Source: Formosa sp. Hel3_A1_48 (lineage in GTDB: Bacteria; Bacteroidota; Bacteroidia; Flavobacteriales; Flavobacteriaceae). From it: DNA of 64,000 nt. The notes beneath the pieces were generated by a model. The model had not been told where the DNA came from. It ran no database searches and was given only the letters and a program-made list of their open reading frames with translations. A program made the translations under genes and the position numbers. How positions within the stretch are numbered: the stretch's first letter is position 1; every line of letters starts with the position of its first letter. The DNA lies in NCBI RefSeq assembly GCF_001735715.1, contig NZ_CP017259.1, forward strand, positions 1,609,501 to 1,673,500, written 5' to 3'. Of the stretch, positions 12,945-20,118 are shown piece by piece.

Positions 12945-14531
12945 CTAAAACTCAGAAGTCAAATGAAATTTGATGGAAGGGTATTTTTGTTCGGTCATTT
13001 GTAATGAAAATTTTGAATCGGCCAAAAAGACTAATTGTCCTTGTTTGTCCTTGGCCAAAAAGCGTTGTTTGACGCGTTTAAATTCTTTAAATTCTTCATT
13101 CTTTTCGTCTTGGGGTTCTACCCAAGCGGCTTTGTGGACATTCAAATTCTCATAACTACATTTGGCGCCGTATTCGTGCTCCAGTCGGTATTGAATTACT
13201 TCGTACTGAAGTGCGCCTACCGTCCCAATTACTTTTCTGCCATTGAGATCTAGCGTAAACAATTGAGCGACACCCTCATCCATGAGTTGGTCAATCCCTT
13301 TGTAAAGCTGTTTTGATTTTAATGGATCTGCATTGTTGATATATCTGAAATGTTCTGGAGAAAAACTTGGAACGCCTTTGTAATTTAAAATCTCACCTTC
13401 GGTTAGAGTATCACCGATTTTAAAATTTCCTGTATCGTGAAGTCCAACAATATCACCAGGGTATGAGGTGTCTACAATTTCTTTTTTTTCGGCAAAAAAG
13501 GCGTTTGGACTAGAAAATTTTAAATTCTTATTATGGCGTACATGTAAGTAGGCTGTATTTCTTTTAAAGGTTCCCGATACAATCTTAATAAAAGCAAGTC
13601 TGTCGCGGTGTTTTGGGTCCATATTAGCATGAATCTTAAAAACAAAACCAGAAAATTTATCCTCATCTGGGGCCACAATTCGCTCTTCACTCGCTTTTGG
13701 ACGAGGAGTGGGTGCTATGGATACAAAGCAATCCAATAATTCTTTGACGCCAAAATTATTTAGCGCAGAACCAAAAAATACCGGTTGCAGTTCACCATTT
13801 AAGTAGCTATCTTGATCAAAACCGGGGTAGATACCTTCAACAAGTTCAATTTCTTCACGGAGTGTTACAGCCGCCTTTTCGCCCACAAGTGAATTGAGCG
13901 TACTGTCCGATAAATCTGAAATTTCCACTGTATCATCAATGTTTTTTTTACTGTCGCCTGTAAACAGATTTATGTTGCGTTCCCATAGATTGTATATGCC
14001 TTGAAAATCATATCCCATGCCAATTGGAAAGCTCAGTGGTGTAACTTTTAATGCTAATTTTTGTTCTACCTCGTCCAAAAGATCAAAAGCGTCTTTTCCT
14101 TCACGGTCCATTTTATTGATGAATACGATGATAGGTATATTGCGCATCCGGCAGACTTGAACTAGTTTTTCTGTTTGTTCCTCAACTCCTTTGGCTACGT
14201 CAATAACGACAATTACGCTATCAACAGCAGTTAGTGTACGGAAGGTGTCTTCTGCAAAATCCTTGTGCCCAGGAGTGTCTAAAATATTGATTTTGATGTC
14301 TTTGTATTCGAATGCTAAAACTGAAGTCGCAACAGAAATTCCACGTTGGCGTTCAATTTCCATAAAGTCACTAGTGGCTCCCTTTTTAATTTTATTGCTT
14401 TTAACAGCTCCAGCCTCTTGTATAGCTCCTCCAAAAAGAAGTAATTTTTCTGTAAGTGTTGTTTTTCCGGCATCGGGGTGAGATACAATTCCAAAGGTGC
14501 GCCGCCGCTGTATTTCGCTTTTAAAAGACAT
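12945..14531 (-). CDS. prfC: Peptide chain release factor 3
   Basis: A translational GTPase that recycles RF1/RF2 from the ribosome after peptide release. The 528-residue product starts MSFKSEIQRRRTFGIVSHPD and carries the G1 motif HPDAGKTTLTEK, switch II DTPGHKDFAEDT and G4 NKMDRE, together with the RF3-type ERQRGISVATSV segment that distinguishes it from EF-G. Length equals the E. coli family norm (about 529). A single gene, convergent with the rRNA operon; the minus-strand promoter is about 16 bases before the start codon. No defects seen. Confidence 0.97.
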   Translation of the reverse strand: MSFKSEIQRRRTFGIVSHPDAGKTTLTEKLLLFGGAIQEAGAVKSNKIKKGATSDFMEIERQRGISVATSVLAFEYKDIKINILDTPGHKDFAEDTFRTLTAVDSVIVVIDVAKGVEEQTEKLVQVCRMRNIPIIVFINKMDREGKDAFDLLDEVEQKLALKVTPLSFPIGMGYDFQGIYNLWERNINLFTGDSKKNIDDTVEISDLSDSTLNSLVGEKAAVTLREEIELVEGIYPGFDQDSYLNGELQPVFFGSALNNFGVKELLDCFVSIAPTPRPKASEERIVAPDEDKFSGFVFKIHANMDPKHRDRLAFIKIVSGTFKRNTAYLHVRHNKNLKFSSPNAFFAEKKEIVDTSYPGDIVGLHDTGNFKIGDTLTEGEILNYKGVPSFSPEHFRYINNADPLKSKQLYKGIDQLMDEGVAQLFTLDLNGRKVIGTVGALQYEVIQYRLEHEYGAKCSYENLNVHKAAWVEPQDEKNEEFKEFKRVKQRFLAKDKQGQLVFLADSKFSLQMTEQKYPSIKFHLTSEF

Positions 14532-14546
14532 GAAAAATTATTTTGG

Positions 14547-14575
14547 CAAAGATACGATTATTCAATCAAGTACAA
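14547..14575 (-). promoter_or_regulatory. prfC promoter
   Basis: On the minus strand TTG (14575-14573) and TATCTTTG (14554-14547) are separated by 18 bases, slightly short but otherwise consistent with the Bacteroidota consensus. The predicted leader is about 11 bases. Confidence 0.5.
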
Positions 14576-14676
14576 TTGCCCTAGATTTGGTTTCTCACCG
14601 AAAAAAATAATATTTGCGATTTACATTTTGGGAATTAATTAATAAATTATAATAAATTAGTTAATAATTTAGCATC

Positions 14677-15201
14677 ATGGTTGAAGAACAAGTCATTCTG
14701 GTAAATGAGTATGATGAGCAAATTGGGTTGATGCCCAAAATGGAAGCGCATGAAAAGGCGGTTTTACATCGCGCTTTTTCTGTATTTGTGTTCAATACAA
14801 AAAATGAACTTATGTTGCAACAACGCGCTGCTCATAAATACCATTCCCCGTTGTTGTGGACCAATACCTGTTGCAGCCACCAACGCGATGGAGAATCCAA
14901 TATAGAAGCTGGCACAAGACGCCTCAAAGAGGAGATGGGATTTACCACCGACTTGAAAGAAACCACATCATTTATTTACAAAGCGCCTTTTGATAATGGA
15001 CTCACAGAACATGAACTCGATCACATAATGCTGGGGTACTACGAAAATGAACCCATTATAAATAAGCAAGAGGTTGAGGATTGGAAATGGATGCCGTTGG
15101 AGGATGTGAAACACGATATTAATGTGCACCCAGAGCAATATACAGCATGGTTCAAAATAATATTTGAAAAATTTTATAATTATATAAATACAAACGCATG
15201 A
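14677..15201 (+). CDS. idi: Isopentenyl-diphosphate delta-isomerase, type I
   Basis: Interconverts isopentenyl and dimethylallyl diphosphate for isoprenoid synthesis. The 174-residue Nudix-fold protein shows the type I pattern: LMLQQRAAHKYHSPLLWTN, the Cys-His metal/catalytic segment NTCCSHQRDGES, and the Nudix glutamates in RRLKEEMGF, with a later WKWMPLEDV. The stop overlaps the next gene's start (ATGA), so the two are translationally coupled. A dedicated isomerase is required if isoprenoids come from the mevalonate route, which I recall as usual in flavobacteria; no other genes of that route are in this window. Confidence 0.95.
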   Translation: MVEEQVILVNEYDEQIGLMPKMEAHEKAVLHRAFSVFVFNTKNELMLQQRAAHKYHSPLLWTNTCCSHQRDGESNIEAGTRRLKEEMGFTTDLKETTSFIYKAPFDNGLTEHELDHIMLGYYENEPIINKQEVEDWKWMPLEDVKHDINVHPEQYTAWFKIIFEKFYNYINTNA

Positions 15202-15608
15202 ACGTAACAGTTAGTCGCCGTGCCCATTTTAATGCGGCCCATAGATTGCACAGACCTGATTGGAGTACAGAAAAAAATGTTGCTATTTTTGGCAAATGCA
15301 ACAACCCTAATTTCCATGGGCATAACTATGAAATGGTGGTTAGTGTGACAGGCAAAATTGATCCTGAAACTGGCTATGTTGTTGATGTGAAAATTTTAAA
15401 AGACTTTATAAAATCAGAAGTAGAGGAGGCATTTGATCACAAAAATTTAAATCTTGACGTGCCAGAATTTAAAAATTTAAACCCTACAGCAGAAAATATA
15501 GTTGTCGTTATATACAACAAGTTAAAAGCCGTTTTGGAGCCGCATTTAGCCTTAGAAGTTACACTTTACGAAACGCCAAGAAATTTTGTATCTTATTCAG
15601 GTTCATAA
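15198..15608 (+). CDS. 6-pyruvoyl-tetrahydropterin synthase / QueD family protein
   Basis: 136 residues. Zinc ligands are H15 (AAHRLH), H40 and H42 (NFHGHNYEM), and the catalytic Cys is C34 in FGKCNNPN. A DHKNLNLDVP motif supplies the catalytic Asp-His pair, and the conserved Glu is in LYETPRNF. The FGKCNNPN..HGHNY and GKIDPETGYVVD segments look closer to animal PTPS (tetrahydrobiopterin pathway) than to E. coli QueD, whose Cys-to-His spacing is shorter. The reaction could therefore be 6-pyruvoyl-tetrahydropterin or 6-carboxy-tetrahydropterin formation (queuosine). No other queuosine or pterin genes are nearby. It is co-transcribed with idi with a 4-base overlap. Confidence 0.88.
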   Translation: MNVTVSRRAHFNAAHRLHRPDWSTEKNVAIFGKCNNPNFHGHNYEMVVSVTGKIDPETGYVVDVKILKDFIKSEVEEAFDHKNLNLDVPEFKNLNPTAENIVVVIYNKLKAVLEPHLALEVTLYETPRNFVSYSGS

Positions 15609-15742
15609 CATACGATCCCTAATATCTTCTGTAAAACATCCTCTTTGAAAACACATTTTTAAACTAAAGCTGCAAATGAGGTATAAATGCAGTTTTATAT
15701 TTAAAAATGATGTAATTTTGTACAAAATAAAAAAACACAATC

Positions 15743-16009
15743 ATGGCTAACGTTAGAAATTTAAAAAAGGATATCAATTATGTTTTAGGTGACATCATCG
15801 AAGCAGTTTATATTTGGGAATCTGCAAACCCAGAGAAGGATCGAAAAAAGAGTGAGGCCATAATCGATGAAGCCATTGCTACTTTTGATGAACTTATTGA
15901 AAAAGTCAATGCTCGTGATGTTGAAAACCACAAGACCCATTTCAAAGGAATCGCTTCAGAACTAGAGTCTAAGGGACGCGCTATGATTGAGAAGATTAAC
16001 GCCCTTTAG
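15743..16009 (+). CDS. Conserved small helical protein of unknown function
   Basis: 88 residues, very charged and predicted mostly helical (MANVRNLKKDINYVLGDIIE start, then heptad-like stretches such as IIDEAIATFDELIEKVNARD). It has no signal peptide or transmembrane segment, so it is probably cytosolic. I recall similar short proteins across Flavobacteriaceae but know no function. A TAATTTTG box at 15713-15720 lies 22 bases before the ATG. The stop codon directly abuts the stop codon of the convergent DUF4369-like gene, with zero bases between. Confidence 0.75.
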   Translation: MANVRNLKKDINYVLGDIIEAVYIWESANPEKDRKKSEAIIDEAIATFDELIEKVNARDVENHKTHFKGIASELESKGRAMIEKINAL

Positions 16010-16702
16010 TTAGTTCAGCTTTATTTTTTCTATATAATCCTTTAAAATCGCCCCGTACTTAGACGCTGCAATTTTTGGAGTTAAACTGTTGTATACTGTA
16101 TCTAAATACTTTGGATTGGCGTCATATACATCAGACAAAGCGATGTAGGGTGCAACTTCATTATCATTGTTACTAACCGCATAATTGATGCTGTATAGGT
16201 ATTGTCTTTTCAAGTTAACTTCCATTTCATTTTTCGTGGAGATAACATCTTGATTATTGCTTGTGCGTTGTGCATTTAAAGAAGCTTCGATTAATTCTAA
16301 TTGTTTGTTTTTAAATCGCGTTAGATTAGCGCGGTAGTCATTTAGAAGCTTTTGTTGTACGTTGCCCTCTATTTTAGCATCGTATACAAATCGTTTCAAG
16401 CTAGTATTTATCGTAGTATTGCCTTCGCTAGCAAAAAATTCAATTCGCTCGGCAGTCGGTTCGTTGGATAAACTTAAATAAAGCACTTCCGGCTCTAGAA
16501 GTTCACAACCCAAAATAAAGAATTCTGTACCTTTAATTGACAGAGAGTCTACAGTGATGTATGTGGTGTCTTTAAACTTTTGTAAATAAGCAGTTCCTTT
16601 TTGTAGTCCCTTTACAGTAGATGAAACAGTTGCGTTGTGTTTTGGTGCTGTGTTACAACCGACAAAGGTAGTTAGAAAAAGAAATTGAAAAATTCGGTTC
16701 AT
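16010..16702 (-). CDS. DUF4369-like lipoprotein
   Basis: 230 residues. Lipoprotein signal: FQFLFLTTFVG followed by Cys16. The mature N-terminal half has the DUF4369 style (VSSTVKGLQKGTAYLQKFKD, then VDSLSIKG and ILGCELLEPEVLYLSL), a beta-sandwich usually found ahead of thioredoxin domains in Bacteroidota lipoproteins. Here there is no CxxC and no thioredoxin domain; the C-terminal half is helical instead. The function is unknown and the location probably periplasmic. It lies 24 bases downstream of the DUF819 gene on the same strand and may share its transcript. Confidence 0.65.
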   Translation of the reverse strand: MNRIFQFLFLTTFVGCNTAPKHNATVSSTVKGLQKGTAYLQKFKDTTYITVDSLSIKGTEFFILGCELLEPEVLYLSLSNEPTAERIEFFASEGNTTINTSLKRFVYDAKIEGNVQQKLLNDYRANLTRFKNKQLELIEASLNAQRTSNNQDVISTKNEMEVNLKRQYLYSINYAVSNNDNEVAPYIALSDVYDANPKYLDTVYNSLTPKIAASKYGAILKDYIEKIKLN

Positions 16703-16726
16703 GCGTTTTTTTTTAAATTAATTATC

Positions 16727-18043
16727 TCAAGAAGTTGCTGCTGCTAAGGTCATAAGAATTGTACATCCAATTGCAGCTACTGTCCCTATGGCATAACCAA
16801 AAACAGCAAGTAATACTCCAACGGTTGCTAGAGAAGGGTGAAAAGCAGAGGCCACAATCGGAGCAGAGGCCGCTCCACCAACATTGGCTTGACTTCCTAC
16901 GGCTAGAAAAAAGTAAGGAGCCTTAATTAGTTTTGCAACAAGAATTAGCAATAGTGCATGAATACTCATCCACACTACACCAATAGCAATGAGTCCAGTG
17001 TTGTCGAAAATAAGTTTTAAATCCATTTTCATGCCAATAGTAGCCACTAAAATATAGATAAAAACACTACCAAATTTGCTTGCTCCAGCTCCTTCATAGT
17101 TTTTCGCTTTTGAAAATGAAAGGGCTATTGCTACAAGTGTCGAAATACTTATCATCCAGAAAAATGACGATCCTAAAAAGGTAAATATATTTCTAGCGGT
17201 AGTGGACTCTATTCCAGAAATATAGTTGTCAAATAAAGGGGCTAAGTACCCTGCACCAAAATGAGCAAAACTGACCGTCCCAAAGGCAATTCCAACCATA
17301 ATCATCAAGTCAGTTAAGCTTGGATTTCTTTTAACACTTTCAGTAAACGATGATACTCTCTCTTTTAGTTCTTCAATGGCTGTTGTATCTGCTTTTAGCC
17401 ATGAATTGATGCGTTTGCGTTTTCCAATACCAATAAGTAAAAGCGCCATCCAAATATTAGCGACTACAATATCTACAAATACCATTCCGCCGTACAGTTT
17501 AGGGTTATATCCGTAAATTTCCAACATAGCTGTTTGGTTTGCACCGCCACCTATCCAACTGCCTGCAAGTGTAGAAAGTCCACGCCAAACCGCATCTGCA
17601 CCAATACCACCTACGGTTTCTGGTGAGATCATAGCAATAAGTAAAATAGCAATGGGGCCTCCAATGACGATTCCAATAGTTCCAGTAAAAAACATAATGA
17701 GGGCTTTCCAGCCTAAATTGAATACAGCTTTCAAATCAATACTCAATGTCATCAGCACTAAGGCTGCTGGAAGCAAATAACGACTGGTAACATAGTATAA
17801 ATTACTACTTTCTTGTACTACAGCCCCAGTATAAGTAATGCGTTCCCAGTCTGGAGCAATCCATCCTAATGTTGTAAAAACTGCTGGCAGCATGTAAGCC
17901 ATAAAAAGCCCAGGAACTATTTTGTAAAATTTAAACCAAAAACCAGAAGTTTTGGACTCGGTATAAAAAACAAAAGCAATGGCTAGCATTAGTAAGCCAA
18001 AGACAATTGTATCGTTTGTTATTAGTGGTATGCTTTCGGTCAT
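16727..18043 (-). CDS. DUF819-family integral membrane protein
   Basis: 438 residues with about eleven hydrophobic segments spread through the whole length. Recognisable DUF819 (YjcL-like) features are the Gly-rich GSWIGGGANQTAMLEIYG segment, NVGGAASAPIVASAF near the C terminus and a final VFGYAIGTVAAIG helix. The family resembles secondary carriers of the sodium/anion type, but no substrate is established. No promoter with a good -33/-7 pair is visible in the 368 bases upstream, which instead hold two hairpins. The DUF4369-like lipoprotein follows on the same strand. Confidence 0.85.
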   Translation of the reverse strand: MTESIPLITNDTIVFGLLMLAIAFVFYTESKTSGFWFKFYKIVPGLFMAYMLPAVFTTLGWIAPDWERITYTGAVVQESSNLYYVTSRYLLPAALVLMTLSIDLKAVFNLGWKALIMFFTGTIGIVIGGPIAILLIAMISPETVGGIGADAVWRGLSTLAGSWIGGGANQTAMLEIYGYNPKLYGGMVFVDIVVANIWMALLLIGIGKRKRINSWLKADTTAIEELKERVSSFTESVKRNPSLTDLMIMVGIAFGTVSFAHFGAGYLAPLFDNYISGIESTTARNIFTFLGSSFFWMISISTLVAIALSFSKAKNYEGAGASKFGSVFIYILVATIGMKMDLKLIFDNTGLIAIGVVWMSIHALLLILVAKLIKAPYFFLAVGSQANVGGAASAPIVASAFHPSLATVGVLLAVFGYAIGTVAAIGCTILMTLAAATS

Positions 18044-18411
18044 TTTTTTAGAATTTTGCTGCTACCTGTATTGACAAATATAAACATAATGAGCAGTAAA
18101 TAGCCATTAAACTAAAGGCAAATAATGAATCATTGATTTTGGTATTATATAAAACAGTTAAGGGGATTTATTTTTTTGGCACGGAAGTTGATTAATAAAA
18201 AATATATTATTTAATTTTTTTGTTAGTAATATATTTTGGTTGGTTAGTGGTTAAAGCATCATTTTTTTAAATGGTGCTTTTTCCTTTTGTGAAAGTATTG
18301 TTAAAGACAGTATTTATTCGAATTAATCGTCATAATTTAGCCTCATAAAGTACGTATATTGAATACACTTTGGTTGGTTAGTAATAAAAGCACTGTTTAA
18401 CAGTGCTTTTT
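18044..18411. other. 368-base intergenic region with a duplicated motif-plus-hairpin
   Basis: Between the DUF819 gene (minus) and the hydrolase stop codon there is no credible gene in any frame. The sequence is AT-rich. Two elements stand out: TTTGGTTGGTTAGT at 18235-18248 and again, identical, at 18369-18382, each followed after 3-4 bases by a different strong hairpin with a plus-strand T tail. The two copies are 134 bases apart and their other flanks do not match. Confidence 0.85.
18235..18289 (+). repeat. GGTTGGTTAGT element copy 1 with terminator-like hairpin
   Basis: TTTGGTTGGTTAGT (18235-18248), then a 12-bp stem AAAGCATCATTT (18253-18264) / AAATGGTGCTTT (18269-18280) with a TTTT loop and a T-rich tail. 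It reads as the 3' end of a short plus-strand transcript, or a terminator. No plus-strand gene lies upstream that would need one: the nearest, at 15743-16009, is more than 2 kb away. Confidence 0.6.
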
Positions 18412-18413
18412 TT
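18369..18413 (+). repeat. GGTTGGTTAGT element copy 2 with terminator-like hairpin
   Basis: The same 14-base motif (18369-18382), then the nearly perfect palindrome AAAAGCACTGTT / AACAGTGCTTTT (18386-18410) followed by T residues. On the minus strand it can terminate the hydrolase gene, whose stop codon (18412-18414) sits in the T tract. On the plus strand the tail is stronger, as in copy 1. Confidence 0.6.
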
Positions 18414-19338
18414 AGTTTAATGAAATAACGAACGCCAATATGCTGTCCGTTACTTCTTCAGCTAAGTCTATTTCACTCTGATTATAAGATTTCATATTTT
18501 CCAAATCATCTCCTTCAATCTTTACCAAAATATGATTCATTTTTTTAACTACAACTAATTCTCCTTTGGTTGCTGCACTGTATAATAGTTCTGCCTCAGG
18601 TATTCCGACTTGAAGGTCTTTATCCCCATTGATGATAAGTGATCGAATACTTTGTTTTCTCATTTCTTCGACTGGGTCATATTGCATCCAATTTGCCATA
18701 AATGCTTGTACTTCTAAATTGAAAATAGATGACAGAGCAACAGGATAATCATTTGTTGTTTTTCCAGCTTTTAGGACGGCTATAACTCGTTTGCTTTCAT
18801 TTAAAAACATTGGCGCTGTTTTTGAAATTTGTTCTATTAAAATTTGGTCAATAGTTTTTCCAGCACCCGCTAGTGAGATAAAACCTGAAGTATTTTGATC
18901 CAACGCCAAAAGTCCTACTAAGCTTCCTTGACTGTGTCCAGCTATAACAATTGTTTTATAATTAGGCGCAAAATAATCAATCACAGATTTAGCATCAATA
19001 ACGAAATCATCAAAAGAAATATTTTTATCAATTGTATTAGTACGAATTTGTTTTACAATTCTCTTGTCGTAACGAAATGTAGAGATTCCGTTGTTTGATA
19101 GATTAACCGCTAATTTTTTCAACATGTCATTCTTCATAAAAGATTGATTTCCATCGCGGTCAGTAGGGCCTGATCCTCCAATGAAAATAATTAAGGGAGT
19201 TGACTCTGTATCGCTTGGAGTAAGTAAGGTTCCCTCAATGTGCTGGTTTATTACAATTTCTGTTTCTGTAAAAATTTGCGCTGTCACAAAATTTAATCCT
19301 AGCATGTAAAATAAAAATAATTTGCTGTAGTTTTTCAT
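18412..19338 (-). CDS. Secreted alpha/beta hydrolase
   Basis: 308 residues. Signal peptide (FLFYMLGLNFVTAQ) followed by an alpha/beta-hydrolase domain with an oxyanion-type FIGGSGPTDRDGN segment, the nucleophile elbow GHSQGS (Ser near 137), a late aspartate in IINGDKDLQVG and the catalytic histidine in MNHILVKIEGDD. The GGSGPTDRDGN motif is typical of the dienelactone-hydrolase-like / YbbA-type acyl esterases of Bacteroidota. The substrate is unknown and the location probably periplasmic. It lies 5 bases downstream of the AlkB-like gene, so the two form a likely two-gene operon ending at the palindrome 18386-18410. Confidence 0.85.
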   Translation of the reverse strand: MKNYSKLFLFYMLGLNFVTAQIFTETEIVINQHIEGTLLTPSDTESTPLIIFIGGSGPTDRDGNQSFMKNDMLKKLAVNLSNNGISTFRYDKRIVKQIRTNTIDKNISFDDFVIDAKSVIDYFAPNYKTIVIAGHSQGSLVGLLALDQNTSGFISLAGAGKTIDQILIEQISKTAPMFLNESKRVIAVLKAGKTTNDYPVALSSIFNLEVQAFMANWMQYDPVEEMRKQSIRSLIINGDKDLQVGIPEAELLYSAATKGELVVVKKMNHILVKIEGDDLENMKSYNQSEIDLAEEVTDSILAFVISLN

Positions 19339-19343
19339 GATAA

Positions 19344-19943
19344 TTATTTAATGATTCGAAAAGTCAAATTAATGCGTTCTTTGCTATTTTTTTTTGTTTT
19401 TGGAATTTGATGTAGCCAATGATGTTGAGTGCTTCCGCTCATAACCAACAGGCTTCCATGTGCTAAGTTCAACTTTAATTTTTGAGATTTATCCGTACGG
19501 TGTTTCATGTGAAACATACGTTCTCCACCTAAACTCACCGATGCAATAACAGGGTTTTTTCCTAATTCTTTTTCATTATCAGCATGCCATCCGTTGCTGT
19601 CTTGTCCGTCGCGGTATAAATTGAGTAAACAAGATGTAAATGAAAGTTTTAGCCGATTTTCAATTTTAGATTTTAGTTCTAATAAATGTGCAGTAAATGG
19701 GCTAGGATACATTTTGATATTTGAATAACTATAGGGGTTTTTGTTATTGGCATAAAGCGCGGTTAACCGCGGTTGATTATAAACTTTTCCAAAGACTTTA
19801 ATCTGGTCTTGCTGCCAATTGGTCTCTTGACGCAATACACTAAAATATCTAGACGCTTCTTGTTTTGATAAGAACAACGGATCGTAAGATAATTCAGCAT
19901 CTTTCAACGCAAGAGGTTCATTATTTTGATCTTGAAAAAGCAT
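19344..19943 (-). CDS. AlkB-like 2-oxoglutarate/Fe(II)-dependent dioxygenase
   Basis: 199 residues. The double-stranded beta-helix carries the iron ligands HxD in NGWHADNE and the distal His in TQHHWLHQIP, and the 2-oxoglutarate-binding Arg in RINLTFR, plus LSLGGERMFHMKH-like core strands (read as SVSLGGERMF). These are AlkB/ALKBH2-type features, so oxidative demethylation repair of alkylated DNA is the likely reaction. It has a nucleic-acid-binding N-terminal lid with QPRLTALYANNKNPYSYS. The hydrolase gene follows 5 bases on. The htpG terminator separates it from htpG upstream. Confidence 0.9.
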   Translation of the reverse strand: MLFQDQNNEPLALKDAELSYDPLFLSKQEASRYFSVLRQETNWQQDQIKVFGKVYNQPRLTALYANNKNPYSYSNIKMYPSPFTAHLLELKSKIENRLKLSFTSCLLNLYRDGQDSNGWHADNEKELGKNPVIASVSLGGERMFHMKHRTDKSQKLKLNLAHGSLLVMSGSTQHHWLHQIPKTKKNSKERINLTFRIIK

Positions 19944-20069
19944 TATTTTGATTTTTTCTAAGCTATTGTAAATTGATTTATAAAAAAATACAGACCTGCG
20001 AGTTTTGGTTGTTGATGTTTAGTGAAATTAACTCTTTTTTTTGAATTGCATTAGTTTACTTTTATCAAT

Positions 20070-20100
20070 AAAAAAAGGCGATTCATGAAAATCGCCTTCT
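20070..20100 (-). terminator. htpG terminator
   Basis: Stem AAGGCGAT (20075-20082) / ATCGCCTT (20091-20098) with a TCATGAAA loop. On the minus strand the hairpin is followed by seven T, 20 bases after the htpG stop codon. Confidence 0.85.
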
Positions 20101-20118
20101 TTTAATGGTAGATTAAAC

